Notes: generated from the letters alone by a model not told the origin. Shown: positions 7,299 through 15,590, counted from the first letter of the stretch. The stretch is 64,000 bases of DNA from Caulobacter hibisci (GCF_016135805.1 NZ_JADWOX010000019.1:44249-108248); one strand, 5' to 3'. Numbers and translations: made by a program.

Positions 7299-7591
7299 GC
7301 GCGAGCCTGGATCCGGTCATCCACGCCCCCAACCGCCTGCAGATCTGCTGCATGCTGGCCGGCGTCGACACCATCGACTTCGCCACCCTGCGCGAGGCGC
7401 TGGACGTCTCGGAATCGGTGCTGTCCAAGCACATCAAGACCCTGGAGGAGGCCGGCTACCTGAAGGTCAGCAAGACCCCGTCCGACGGCCGGGTGCGCAC
7501 CTGGGCGGCCCTCACCGGCGCCGGCCGCAAGGCGCTGAAGGGTCACCTGGCGGCCCTGAAGGCGATGATGGCCGGCGTACCCGAGGCTTGA
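7295..7591 (+). CDS. Winged-helix transcriptional regulator (MarR/ArsR-like, PF13601-type)
   Basis: A 98-residue single-domain DNA-binding protein. The sequence HAPNRLQICCMLAG, the recognition-helix block SESVLSKHIKTLEEAGYL, then the wing SDGRVRTWAALTGAGRKAL, are the standard order of compact winged-helix regulators. GTG start overlaps the stop of the upstream membrane-protein gene by 4 bp. It is the likely ligand of the three ACTTTCC-N5-GGAAAGT operators at 6743-6812, which would make the pair autoregulated (inference). Confidence 0.88.
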   Translation: MSASLDPVIHAPNRLQICCMLAGVDTIDFATLREALDVSESVLSKHIKTLEEAGYLKVSKTPSDGRVRTWAALTGAGRKALKGHLAALKAMMAGVPEA

Positions 7592-7622
7592 GCTTGCGGC
7601 GGCGGTCGCTAGAGAGGGGGTC

Positions 7623-7958
7623 ATGAACCAGACCCTCGCCCTGATCGCCGCCCTGGCCTGGCCGCTGCCGATGCTCGTGGCGCTGTATTTCGTCGCCCGC
7701 ACCAAGGCGCTGAAGCTGCGGGTGATCTGGGCGGTGCTGTGCTTCGTCGGCGTCGGGGCCTTCTGGATGCAGCCCTCGACCGGCCTGTGGGGCTTCGTGC
7801 CCTTCGCGGTCAACATCCTGGGCCCGGGCGCGGCCAACGGCTTCCTGAAGGCCACCTTCCCGGCCGGCGCGGTGCTGTCGCTGATCGCGGTCTATTTCGC
7901 CCGGCGCAAGGCCAAGGCGGCTACACCCAGTCCCACTCGAACGCCCGACGCAGCGTAG
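7623..7958 (+). CDS. Small membrane protein, unknown
   Basis: A 111-residue protein with about three hydrophobic helices (residues 5-25, 33-50 and 82-100) and a basic RRKAKA end. It follows the regulator gene by 31 bp and may be part of the same transcript. Its last 38 bp overlap the convergent gene on the other strand. No family recognised. Confidence 0.6.
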   Translation: MNQTLALIAALAWPLPMLVALYFVARTKALKLRVIWAVLCFVGVGAFWMQPSTGLWGFVPFAVNILGPGAANGFLKATFPAGAVLSLIAVYFARRKAKAATPSPTRTPDAA

Positions 7959-8364
7959 GCCGGTCCTCCGCCAGCGCCAGGGCAAGGCTGGCCAGTACGG
8001 TCTCGAGGATCTCGGCCGCCTCGCCGCGCGACCAGCACCAGACGTCGAAGCGGCCCAGCGCCCGCAGGTCGTCGTTCGGCGCGAAATGCAGCGTCGCGTG
8101 CAAGTGGCTCAGGGTCCCGTCTTCGTCGTGCGAGAACTGCCGCGTCAGGTCCAGCTCGAACGTCTCGCCCTGGCCCCAGTCGTAGCAGCCGTACTGGAAC
8201 AGCAGCATGTCGCCGGGCGGATCGTCCGGCAGACCGATGGGCGAAACCTCGCGGTAGAAGGCGACCATGCCGGACAGCACCGCCCGGGGCGAGGCGGTCT
8301 GCGGATCGCCGACGCTCGCGGCGAGGAAGGCCGTCAGGGCCTCGGCGGACCGCTCCGGCGCCAC
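7921..8364 (-). CDS. Hypothetical protein downstream of FAD-linked dehydrogenase
   Basis: A 147-residue soluble protein with no signal peptide or recognised motif; acidic and Trp/Asp-rich (DWGQGETFELDLTRQF, FDVWCWSRGE). It starts with GTG only one base after the stop of the upstream dehydrogenase, so it is almost certainly co-transcribed with it. Overlaps the convergent membrane-protein gene by 38 bp at the 3' end. Function unknown. Confidence 0.65.
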   Translation of the reverse strand: MAPERSAEALTAFLAASVGDPQTASPRAVLSGMVAFYREVSPIGLPDDPPGDMLLFQYGCYDWGQGETFELDLTRQFSHDEDGTLSHLHATLHFAPNDDLRALGRFDVWCWSRGEAAEILETVLASLALALAEDRPTLRRAFEWDWV

Positions 8365-8365
8365 C

Positions 8366-9775
8366 CTAGAACAGCACGCGCGGGTTCATGATCCGCTGCG
8401 GGTCGAGCGCGGCGCGGATGGCGCGCAGGGCGGCCACTTCCACCGGATCCTTGTAGGCCAGGGCCTCGGCGGTCTTCATCGCCCCCAGGCCGTGCTCGGC
8501 GCTGATCGAGCCGGTGAAGCTGGCGGCGATGTCGTGGACGATGCGGGCGCCGTCCTCGCGCAGGGCGTCATGGGCGTCGTCGTCGCCGCCAGGGGCCTTC
8601 AGCACGTCGTAGTGGACATTGCCGTCGCCCACATGGCCGAAGGCGACGATGCGGGTTCCGGGGAAGGCCTTGTCGATCGCCGCATTGGCCTGGCCGATGA
8701 ACAGCGGGATCTTCGAGACAGGCACCGACACGTCGTGCTTCCAGACCGCGCCCTCCGGCTTCTGGCCGGCCGAGTGGCCCTCGCGGATATGCCAGAAGGC
8801 CTTGATCTGGGTGTCGGTCTGGGCGACCGCCGCGTCGGCGATCAGGCCGCGCTCGAAGGCCCCGGCCAGCAGGCGCTCCAGCGCCGCCTCGGCCGCGCCC
8901 GGCTCGCCGCTGGCGATCTCGATCAACACGTACCAGGGATGGATCGTGTCCAGCGGATCGCGCAGGCCCGGCACGTTGCGCACCGTCAGCTCGAAGCCGA
9001 GGCGGCCCATCAGCTCGAAGGCCTCGACCGCGCCGCCAGTCTCGTCCTTGGCGCGGGCCAGCAGCTGGATGGCGTCTTCCGGCGAGGCCAGGCCCACGAT
9101 CGCCACGGCCCGCGAGGCCAGGGGCGCGTGTAGCTTCAGGGCCGCGGCGGTGACCACGCCCAGCGTGCCCTCGGCCCCGATCAGCAGCTGCTTGAGGTCG
9201 TAGCCGGTGTTGTCCTTGCGCAGCCGCTTGAGGCCCTTCCAGATCTCGCCGTTGGGCAACACCGCCTCGATCCCCAGCACCTGCTCGCGCATCATGCCGT
9301 AGCGCAGCACGGCGGTGCCGCCGGCGTTGGTCGAGATCAACCCGCCGATGGTGCACGAGCCCTCCGAGGCCACGCCCACCGTGAACCGCCGCCCGACGCC
9401 CGCCGCCTGCTGGTGGGCCTCGTACAGGGTGACGCCGGCCTCCAGCACCATGACGTCGTCCAGGGCGTCGACGTCGCGCACGGCGCGCAGCTTCTCGGTC
9501 GACAGCAGGATCTCGCCCTGCGGGATCTGGCCCGCGACCAGGCCGGTATTGCCGCCCTGAGGCGTGATCGCCACGCCCTCGGCCGCGCAGATCCCGACCA
9601 CGGCGGCCACCTCTGCGGTGGTGCGTGGCGTCACCAGCAGCGGCGTCTCGCCCTTCCAGCGTCCGCGCCATTCCACCAGCTTCGGCGCCAGCCGCTCGGG
9701 ATCCTGGCTCCACCCGCCCTCGCCCAGCACGGACTTCAGGCGCGAGACGACATCTGCGGGAACGGGCTTGGTCAT
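8366..9775 (-). CDS. FAD-linked D-2-hydroxyacid dehydrogenase
   Basis: A 469-residue FAD-binding (PCMH-type) oxidoreductase of the D-lactate / D-2-hydroxyglutarate dehydrogenase group, oxidising a D-2-hydroxyacid to the 2-oxoacid. The FAD-binding region is seen as TPQGGNTGLVAGQ, EAGVTLYEAH, GGLISTNAGGTAVLRYG and LIGAEGTLGVVT (residues about 70-220). The C-terminal cap shows FGHVGDGNVHYDV and the SAEHGLGAMK motif whose His contacts substrate, with MNPRVLF near the end. Followed by a one-base gap to a hypothetical gene. Confidence 0.88.
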   Translation of the reverse strand: MTKPVPADVVSRLKSVLGEGGWSQDPERLAPKLVEWRGRWKGETPLLVTPRTTAEVAAVVGICAAEGVAITPQGGNTGLVAGQIPQGEILLSTEKLRAVRDVDALDDVMVLEAGVTLYEAHQQAAGVGRRFTVGVASEGSCTIGGLISTNAGGTAVLRYGMMREQVLGIEAVLPNGEIWKGLKRLRKDNTGYDLKQLLIGAEGTLGVVTAAALKLHAPLASRAVAIVGLASPEDAIQLLARAKDETGGAVEAFELMGRLGFELTVRNVPGLRDPLDTIHPWYVLIEIASGEPGAAEAALERLLAGAFERGLIADAAVAQTDTQIKAFWHIREGHSAGQKPEGAVWKHDVSVPVSKIPLFIGQANAAIDKAFPGTRIVAFGHVGDGNVHYDVLKAPGGDDDAHDALREDGARIVHDIAASFTGSISAEHGLGAMKTAEALAYKDPVEVAALRAIRAALDPQRIMNPRVLF

Positions 9776-9849
9776 GGGCGGGAGAATAGGGCGGAACGGG
9801 CAGGGGGTGAAGGTGAAGGACGCTTCAGGCCCATGCAGTTTTCGTGTAT

Positions 9850-9876
9850 GTTGGACGAAATCGGAATTTGTCCAAC
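9850..9876. promoter_or_regulatory. Inverted repeat upstream of the PIN toxin-antitoxin pair
   Basis: GTTGGAC (9850-9856) and GTCCAAC (9870-9876) are perfect 7-bp inverted copies around a 13-bp AT-rich spacer, ending 11 bp before the antitoxin ATG. Likely autoregulatory operator (inference). Confidence 0.55.
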
Positions 9877-9887
9877 GAGGTATTGCG

Positions 9888-10217
9888 ATGGTGAAGAGGA
9901 AAATCGCTCAGTCGCAAGCTGCGGCTACCGGCGCATGGGCTGTTCGGGATGAGCGGTCGGGTCGCTTTATGGAAACCCGCGTCGAAGCCGTAATGACCAG
10001 CGCCAAGCGGTCTGGTCTTTTGACTGAAAAGGACGGTCGTATCGGTGGCCGTCTAAGCGCCACCATCATCGCACGGGCCAAGGCCAATACCGGCATCTCC
10101 ACCGACACCGAACTGCTGGAGTTCGCCCTTGCCAGCCTGGCCCTGGAAGACGGGTTCGCCGAGGCCTTTGAGGCGGTCGGGGGCACAGTGGATCCGGACC
10201 TGAAGCTCGGCTTCTGA
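9888..10217 (+). CDS. Putative antitoxin of PIN-domain toxin
   Basis: A 109-residue protein directly before a PIN-domain gene. The C-terminal half (RLSATIIARAKANTGISTDTE then LLEFALASLALED) looks like the strand-helix-helix of a ribbon-helix-helix antitoxin followed by a toxin-binding tail. ATG 9888 is preferred because the operator-like palindrome lies just upstream; the longer upstream frame overlaps the divergent dehydrogenase gene. The coding sequence is less GC-rich than its neighbours, fitting horizontal gain. Role assigned by context. Confidence 0.6.
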   Translation: MVKRKIAQSQAAATGAWAVRDERSGRFMETRVEAVMTSAKRSGLLTEKDGRIGGRLSATIIARAKANTGISTDTELLEFALASLALEDGFAEAFEAVGGTVDPDLKLGF

Positions 10218-10218
10218 G

Positions 10219-10785
10219 GTGGCGAGCTTCGACTTCGACGCCGCCCGCCGCTGGGCGCGCTTCGATCCGGGCCGCACCCTGGCCCGCCGCGCGGACGCCG
10301 ACCTGCCGTTCGCCGATCCGGGCGAATTGGCGGGTTCGCCGCTGCTGCTCGACACCTGCGTCTATATCGACCGCATGCAGGGCCGCGCGCCCGACCTCGT
10401 CCGTGCTCTGGTGACGACCCGACAGGTCAACCACTCGACCGTCGCCGTGCAGGAACTGATGCACACGGTGGGGGTTCTGCGGCCCGACGATCCGCGCACG
10501 GCCGCCGCGATCGGGGCGATCGAGCGCCAGATCAAGGCCATGCCCGACCATCGCCTGTTCGAGCCCGACGCCGAGGTGCTGGGCCGCGCCGCCCTGCTGG
10601 CCGGCATGCTGTGCCGGCTGCAAGGCTATCGCGACGACGCGCGGCTGAAGGCGCTGCAGGATTGCGTGCTGTTCCTGCAGGCCCTGAAGCTGGGCCTCAC
10701 CGTGCTGACGGCCAATGTGCGGGAGTTCGACCTCCTGCTGCAGCTCGTGCCGACGGGCAGGGTGCTGTTTTACAGGAGGGCTTGA
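10219..10785 (+). CDS. PIN-domain toxin (putative RNase)
   Basis: A 188-residue protein whose central part matches a PIN ribonuclease: LLLDTCVYIDRM (first acidic Asp), a conserved Ser-Thr-x-x-x-x-E segment STVAVQELMHTVG, DDARLKALQDCVLFLQALKLG with further acids, and LTANVREFDLL at the last acidic position. The GTG start follows the antitoxin stop by one base. An N-terminal extension of about 45 residues (FDFDAARRWARF...) precedes the PIN domain, longer than in VapC proteins of 130-140 residues. Confidence 0.75.
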   Translation: MASFDFDAARRWARFDPGRTLARRADADLPFADPGELAGSPLLLDTCVYIDRMQGRAPDLVRALVTTRQVNHSTVAVQELMHTVGVLRPDDPRTAAAIGAIERQIKAMPDHRLFEPDAEVLGRAALLAGMLCRLQGYRDDARLKALQDCVLFLQALKLGLTVLTANVREFDLLLQLVPTGRVLFYRRA

Positions 10786-10814
10786 AGGGGGCGAAAAGTA
10801 GAAGGCCTGTCCAG

Positions 10815-10981
10815 GTCCCCTCTCCCCTTGCGGGAGAGGGTGGCCTCCGAAGGAGGTCGGGTGAGGGGTCGCACGAACGCAAAACGCCGCGACGGCCGTT
10901 CAGCTGTCGCGGCGTCTGAAGTCTGAGAGACCCCTCATCCGTCGGCTACGCCGACACCTTCTCCCGCAAGGGGAGAAGGGG
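10815..10981. repeat. Palindromic intergenic repeat, family A copy 1
   Basis: Left arm (CCCTCTCCCCTTGCGGGAGA...) and right arm (...TCTCCCGCAAGGGGAGAAG) are inverted copies; between them is a central hairpin, ACGCCGCGAC at 10884-10893 with GTCGCGGCGT at 10906-10915. The copy fills the gap between the PIN toxin and pheA and probably terminates transcription from both sides. Confidence 0.85.
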
Positions 10982-10985
10982 CGCC

Positions 10986-11834
10986 CTACTTGCCGTCCCG
11001 GAACGGATCCGCCGGATACACGCCCAGGATCTCGAACTTCTCGGAGAAGAACTTCAGCTCGTCGAAGGCCAGGGCCAGGCTGCGGTCCTCGGGGCGGCCG
11101 TCGACCTCGGCGTAGAAGAAGGTGGCCGTGAAGGCGCCGTTCTCCATGTAGCTCTCGAGCTTGGTCATGTTGACGCCGTTGGTGGCGAAGCCGCCCATCG
11201 CCTTGAACAGGGCGGCCGGGAGGTTCCGCACCCGGAACACGAAGCTGGTCACGCAGCGGTGGGTGAAAGACGGGGCCGGCGGGGCCGGGTCGGCGGTCAT
11301 CACCAGGAAGCGGGTGGTGTTGTGGCGCTCGTCCTCGATGTCGCGGGCCAGGATGTCGAGATCGTAGATCTCGGCGGCCAGGGCGGGGGCGACGGCGGCG
11401 CGGGTCGGGTCGGGCTTGGCGGCCAGGGCCTTGGCCGCGCCGGCGGTGTCGCCCGCGCCTTCCTTGGCCAGGCCCAGGCGCTTGAGGCTATGCCGACACT
11501 GGCTGAGCGCGATCGGCATCGAGACGGCGGTGGTCACGGTGTCCAGCGTCACGCCCTTGTTGGCCATCAGCTGGAAGCGGATCGGCTTGAAGCGCTCGCC
11601 GATGATCTTCAGGCCCGACGCGGGCAAGAGGTGGTGGACGTCGGCCACGCGGCCGGCGATCGAGTTCTCGATCGGGATCATGCCCAGCTCGGCGGCTCCC
11701 GACTTGATGGCTTCGAACGCCTCCTCGAAGGTGGCGCAGGGCAGCACCTCGTAGTCGGGGAAGTAGGTGCGGCACGCCTCGTGGCTGTTGGCGCCGGGCT
11801 CGCCCTGGAAGGCGATCTTCTTGAGGGTGCTCAT
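10986..11834 (-). CDS. pheA: Prephenate dehydratase
   Basis: A 282-residue monofunctional prephenate dehydratase: prephenate to phenylpyruvate in phenylalanine biosynthesis. The PDT domain shows IAFQGEPGANSHEA, MIPIENSIAGRVADVHHLL and the catalytic-site ERHNTTRFLVM (TRF motif). A C-terminal ACT domain for Phe feedback is seen as VRNLPAALFKAMGGFATNGVNMTKLESYM. No chorismate mutase domain. It follows kdsB by 8 bp on the same strand, an arrangement (with the divergent cytochrome c) common in alphaproteobacteria. Confidence 0.95.
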   Translation of the reverse strand: MSTLKKIAFQGEPGANSHEACRTYFPDYEVLPCATFEEAFEAIKSGAAELGMIPIENSIAGRVADVHHLLPASGLKIIGERFKPIRFQLMANKGVTLDTVTTAVSMPIALSQCRHSLKRLGLAKEGAGDTAGAAKALAAKPDPTRAAVAPALAAEIYDLDILARDIEDERHNTTRFLVMTADPAPPAPSFTHRCVTSFVFRVRNLPAALFKAMGGFATNGVNMTKLESYMENGAFTATFFYAEVDGRPEDRSLALAFDELKFFSEKFEILGVYPADPFRDGK

Positions 11835-11842
11835 CGGGCTCT

Positions 11843-12577
11843 TCAGTTCTTGGCGGCGTGGTCGCGCGCCGCCTGCAGGTCGGACGGATTGTCGACGGAG
11901 ATCGGGGCCTCGGCGGCCACCGCCGCGCGGATGGTCAGGCCCAGCTCCATGGCCCGCAGCTGTTCCAGCTTCTCGCGCTTTTCGAGCGGGGAGGGGGCGG
12001 CGGCGTTGAAGGCCTCCAGGGCGGCGCGGCGATAGCCGTAGATGCCGATGTGGCGCCAGACGGTGGCGTCGCCATAGAGGGTCGAGCGGGTGAAATAGAG
12101 GGCGCGGCCGCTGTCGCCGCCAGCATCCATGGCCAGCACGGCCTTGACCACGTCGGGATTGGACCGGTCCTCGGCCGAGGCTTCCGGCGCGACGACGGTG
12201 GCGATGTCGGCGTCGGCATGGGCGGCCAGCTGGCCGGCGCAGGCGCTCAGCACCGCCGGATCGACGAACGGCATGTCGCCCTGCAGGTTGATGATCACGT
12301 CGTGCACGCCGTCCGGATCGAGCACCGCCAGGGCCGCCAGGATGCGGTCCGAGCCCGAGGGCAGGGCCGGGTCGGTCAGCACGGCGCGGCCGCCGGCCGC
12401 TTCCACCGCCGCCACGATCTCCGGATCGCCGGCCGCCACGGCCACCGGACCGATGTTGGCCGCTTGCGCCTGGCGCAGCACGCGCACGATCATCGGCAGG
12501 CCGCCGATCTCGGCCAGCGGCTTGTTCGGAAGGCGGGTCGCCGCCATGCGGGCGGGGATGAGGACGATCGGGTTCAT
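11843..12577 (-). CDS. kdsB: 3-deoxy-manno-octulosonate cytidylyltransferase
   Basis: A 244-residue CMP-Kdo synthetase that activates Kdo with CTP for lipopolysaccharide core assembly. Seen are PARMAATRLPNKPLAEIGG (nucleotide-binding start), PSGSDRILAAL, LQGDMPFVDP with metal-binding Asp, YFTRS and WRHIGIYGYRR. The chosen ATG (12575-12577) places MNPIVLIPARM at the N-terminus as in the family; longer frames upstream are not supported. Directly followed by pheA. Confidence 0.95.
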   Translation of the reverse strand: MNPIVLIPARMAATRLPNKPLAEIGGLPMIVRVLRQAQAANIGPVAVAAGDPEIVAAVEAAGGRAVLTDPALPSGSDRILAALAVLDPDGVHDVIINLQGDMPFVDPAVLSACAGQLAAHADADIATVVAPEASAEDRSNPDVVKAVLAMDAGGDSGRALYFTRSTLYGDATVWRHIGIYGYRRAALEAFNAAAPSPLEKREKLEQLRAMELGLTIRAAVAAEAPISVDNPSDLQAARDHAAKN

Positions 12578-12744
12578 GGCGTACCGGAGTTGGGCGAAAC
12601 GCGGTTCGCCCGGGTTGCGCACGGGGCGGTAGCGTGTCAGAGACCGAAGCGCAACATCGCGCGTGGGAAGACCATGGGGGGACCCGCGTTCATAAATCAG
12701 CATCGCCTGTAAAAGGCGGGCTAAAAGAGGCTGACAAGGCTGAG

Positions 12745-13455
12745 ATGAGCGACCTGACGTTCAACAAGATTTTCGGCGGCGTGCTGCTGACGGGCCTGGT
12801 CATTTTCGGCCTGCGCGAAGCCTCCGACATCGTCTTCAAGAAGCACGAAGTCGAGAAGGCCGGCTACGAGATCGCCGTCCAGGAAGACGTCGGCGGCGAA
12901 GGCGCCCCGGCCGCCGAGGTCCCGCCCGACTGGGGTTCGGTGCTGCTGCTGCCGGCCAATATCGAGGCCGGCAAGGCCGTCTCGGCCAAGTGCGCCTCGT
13001 GCCACAACTTCGATTCCGGCGGCCCGAACGGCACCGGTCCCAACCTCTACGGCACTCTGGGCAAGCACCCTGGCACGCACGCGGGCTTCGCCTATTCGTC
13101 GGCCATGACCGACTTCGGCTCGAAGAACCCGCAGTGGGACTACGATCATGTCGACCAGTTCCTGAAGGCTCCGGGCAAGTACATCTCGGGCACCAAGATG
13201 ACCTTTGCGGGCCTGAAGAAGCAGGAAGACCGCATCGCCATCATCGCCTACCTGCACAGCCTGGGTTCGACCCTGCCGGTGCCGGCGGCCAAGCCGGCCG
13301 GCGCGGCTCCGGCCCCGGCCGCGGAAGGCGCCGCCGCTCCCGCCGCTGAAGGCGCGGCTGCTCCGGCCGCCGCCGGCGCCCCGGCCTCGGCCGCCGCGAC
13401 CGCTCCGGCCCCGGCGACCGCCGACAAGCCCGCCGCGGCGCCGGCCAAGCCGTAA
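12745..13455 (+). CDS. Membrane-anchored c-type cytochrome (CycM type)
   Basis: A 236-residue membrane-bound class I cytochrome c that carries electrons to a terminal oxidase. An uncleaved N-terminal helix (FGGVLLTGLVIFGL, residues 9-22) anchors it in the inner membrane with the heme domain in the periplasm. The heme motif CASCH, the GPNLYG loop and the Met ligand in SGTKMTFAGL are present. After residue 175 comes a Pro/Ala/Glu-poor-in-structure tail with two PAAEGAAA units, longer than usual. Divergent from kdsB; followed by a clear terminator. Confidence 0.88.
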   Translation: MSDLTFNKIFGGVLLTGLVIFGLREASDIVFKKHEVEKAGYEIAVQEDVGGEGAPAAEVPPDWGSVLLLPANIEAGKAVSAKCASCHNFDSGGPNGTGPNLYGTLGKHPGTHAGFAYSSAMTDFGSKNPQWDYDHVDQFLKAPGKYISGTKMTFAGLKKQEDRIAIIAYLHSLGSTLPVPAAKPAGAAPAPAAEGAAAPAAEGAAAPAAAGAPASAAATAPAPATADKPAAAPAKP

Positions 13456-13480
13456 GGCTTCCGGTTTCAGGCAAGACGAC

Positions 13481-13514
13481 AAAGGCCGCGGGGGCTCACG
13501 CTCCGCGGCCTTTT
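13481..13514 (+). terminator. Rho-independent terminator after cytochrome c
   Basis: AAAGGCCGCGG (13481-13491) pairs with CCGCGGCCTTT (13503-13513), followed by a T run. Spaced 26 bp after the cytochrome stop. Confidence 0.8.
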
Positions 13515-13566
13515 CTTCGCCCCGATGGGCTGTAGGTTTGCGGCCCTCGTCTCTGGGGGATCCACC

Positions 13567-14463
13567 ATGCGCCGCCGACTGTTCCTGGCCTCGACCGCCG
13601 CCGTCCTCGTCGCCGGCCCGGCCCTGGCCCGCCAGCAGGAGGCCGACCGGACCGCCGACCTCGGCGTGGCCAGGCCCGCCTTCGCCCAGGGCCAGGGGCC
13701 GCGCCTGGCCATCGACGGCGGCCACAACAACTTTCATACGGTCGACGGCCGCTACGCGCCGTTCGCCGCCGTGGCCCGCGCCGACGGCTACCGGGTGGCG
13801 GGCCTGACCGCGCCATTGTCGGCGGCCAGCCTGGAGGCGGTCGACCTGCTGGTGGTGGCCAATCCGCTGGCGCCCCGCAACGTCGGTGAATGGACCCTGC
13901 CGACGCCCGGCGCCTATACGCCTGAAGAGGCGTCGGCCTTGAAGGCCTGGGTCGAGGCCGGCGGACGCCTGCTGCTGATCGCCGACCACATGCCGTTCCC
14001 GGGCGGCGCCCAGCCCCTGGCCGAGGCCTTCGGCTTTTCCTTCGACAACGGCTTCGCCAAGAAGACCGGCGGCGGGCCGGAATTCTTCCAGCGTCAGGAC
14101 GGCTCGCTGCTCGACCACCCGATCACGGCGGGGATCGACCGGGTGCAGAGCTTCACCGGCTCGTCGTTCCGCGCCCCGCCGGCGGCCAAGCCCCTGCTGG
14201 TGCTGCGCGGCGGGTGGACCATCCTCATGCCGGCCAAGGCCTGGGCGTTCGACAAGGACACCCCGCGCCACGACGGCGACGGCCTGCTGCGCGGCGCGAC
14301 CCTGGAGGTCGGCAAGGGCCGGGTCGTGGTGATGGGCGAGGCGGCGATGTTCACCGCCCAACTGGCCGGCGCCCAGGGGCGCAAGATGGGCTTCAACGCC
14401 CCGACCGCCCCGCAGAACAAGGCGTTCCTGCTGAACGTGCTGCGGTGGTTGTCGGCCGGGTAA
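13567..14463 (+). CDS. Secreted protein with amidotransferase-like (DUF4350/GATase-like) fold
   Basis: A 298-residue exported protein. The N-terminus MRRRLFLASTAAVLVAGPALA is a signal peptide cleaved near residue 22. The remainder alternates strands and helices typical of class I glutamine-amidotransferase-like domains (LLVVANPLAP, LKAWVEAGGRLLLIADHMPF, GRVVVMGEAAMF), as in DUF4350 proteins and GldG-like components, but no nucleophilic Cys is seen in the expected elbow, where ADHMP stands. Probably binding or structural rather than enzymatic. ATG 13567 chosen for the signal peptide. Confidence 0.7.
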   Translation: MRRRLFLASTAAVLVAGPALARQQEADRTADLGVARPAFAQGQGPRLAIDGGHNNFHTVDGRYAPFAAVARADGYRVAGLTAPLSAASLEAVDLLVVANPLAPRNVGEWTLPTPGAYTPEEASALKAWVEAGGRLLLIADHMPFPGGAQPLAEAFGFSFDNGFAKKTGGGPEFFQRQDGSLLDHPITAGIDRVQSFTGSSFRAPPAAKPLLVLRGGWTILMPAKAWAFDKDTPRHDGDGLLRGATLEVGKGRVVVMGEAAMFTAQLAGAQGRKMGFNAPTAPQNKAFLLNVLRWLSAG

Positions 14464-14467
14464 GCCT

Positions 14468-14599
14468 GGAACCTCCCCCCGTGGGGGAGGTGATCGCGTA
14501 GCGATCGGTGGGGGGAGTGTCGCCAAAGCCGGCCGTATCAGCGGCAGCTGAAAACGTCCCCCCACCGGCCTTCGGCCGCCTCCCCCACGGGGGAGGTTT
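14468..14599. repeat. Palindromic intergenic repeat, family B copy 1
   Basis: Begins GGAACCTCCCCCCGTGGGGG and ends with an inverted CCTCCCCCACGGGGGAGGTT. An inner hairpin (GATCGCGTAGCGATC) lies in the left arm and CGGCCTTCGGCCG in the right arm. Separates two convergent genes. Confidence 0.85.
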
Positions 14600-14606
14600 C
14601 GTCTGT

Positions 14607-15566
14607 TCAGACCGTTTCCACCGACAGCGCCCACAGCCGCTCGGCCGCTTCCGCGTCCAGCGCATGCGGCATGACCCCGGCCCAGGGCTTGTCCTTGGTC
14701 CACGCCACGGCCTGCTTGCAATCTTCCAGATAGAGCCCGCCGACGCCGTCGAGCTCGGGACCGACCGCCGCCCAGACGCTGGTGGCGGCGCCCTGCTCGG
14801 GGCTCTTGAAGCCGTCGCGGGGCTTGCCGTCCTCGCCGATCCAGCCCAGGGCGATCTGCTCCTCGATCGGCAGGTGGCGCTGCAGCGGGGTCATGATGCC
14901 GCCGGGCATGACGGCGTTGGCCCGCACGCCGCGATCCTTGAACCGGGCGTCGAAGCCGACCGCGAACAGGCTGTTGGCGGTCTTGGCCTGGCCGTAGGCT
15001 TCCCACTTGTCGTAGGGCCGATGGCGGAAGTGCGGGTCCTCGAAGTCCACGCCCGAGCGGCGGTGGCCGATCGACGACAGCGACACCAGCCGCGAGGGAA
15101 CGCCGGCGGCCTGCGCGCCCTCGACCAGGCGTTCCGCCAGCAGCGTCGACAGCAGGAAATGGCCGAAGTGGTTGGTGCCGATCTGCATCTCCAGCCCGTC
15201 GGCCGTGTAGTCCAGCGGGCAGGCCATGACGCCGGCGTTGTTGATCAAGAGGTTCAACGGCGCGTCGCCCCAGGCGCCGGCGAACGCGCGCACCGAGGCC
15301 AGGCTGGAGAGGTCGAGCATGGCGAACCGGGCCTTGCCGGCCCCGGCCGTGCGCTCGATCTCGGCGACCGCTTGCGCGCCCAGCTCCGGCTTGCGGGCGG
15401 CGATCACCACGTCGGCGCCGGCCTCGGCCAAGGCGCGGGCGGTCTCGATGCCGATGCCGGTGGCCGCGCCGGTGACGATGGCGGCGCGCCCCGTGAGGTC
15501 ATGGCCGGCGATCACCTCGCGGGCGGTGCTGCGGGCCCCGAAGGGCGAGACGATGCGGTCGGCCAT
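14607..15566 (-). CDS. Short-chain dehydrogenase, retinol-dehydrogenase-like
   Basis: A 319-residue SDR with NAD(P)-binding TGAATGIGIETARALAEAG (residues about 32-50), NNAGVMACP, the catalytic Ser in LVSLSSIGHR and the YGQAKTAN Tyr-Lys motif. Sequence style (NHFGHFLL, VMPGGIMTPLQRHLP) is of the WWOX/retinol-dehydrogenase-like group of bacterial SDRs. Substrate unknown. Separated from the crotonase gene by a family B repeat, so probably an independent transcript. Confidence 0.82.
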   Translation of the reverse strand: MADRIVSPFGARSTAREVIAGHDLTGRAAIVTGAATGIGIETARALAEAGADVVIAARKPELGAQAVAEIERTAGAGKARFAMLDLSSLASVRAFAGAWGDAPLNLLINNAGVMACPLDYTADGLEMQIGTNHFGHFLLSTLLAERLVEGAQAAGVPSRLVSLSSIGHRRSGVDFEDPHFRHRPYDKWEAYGQAKTANSLFAVGFDARFKDRGVRANAVMPGGIMTPLQRHLPIEEQIALGWIGEDGKPRDGFKSPEQGAATSVWAAVGPELDGVGGLYLEDCKQAVAWTKDKPWAGVMPHALDAEAAERLWALSVETV

Positions 15567-15590
15567 GGCGAGGATCCTTGTCGGCTATGA

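Noticed and set aside
10815..10981. Interpreting the family A repeats as a CRISPR array
   Set aside because: Copies are dispersed singly over the window, are internally inverted, and have no regular spacers or cas genes.
12721..15006. 761-codon minus-strand frame opposite cytochrome c and the DUF4350-like gene
   Set aside because: Runs through a terminator and a palindromic repeat; composition is that of antisense GC-rich DNA.
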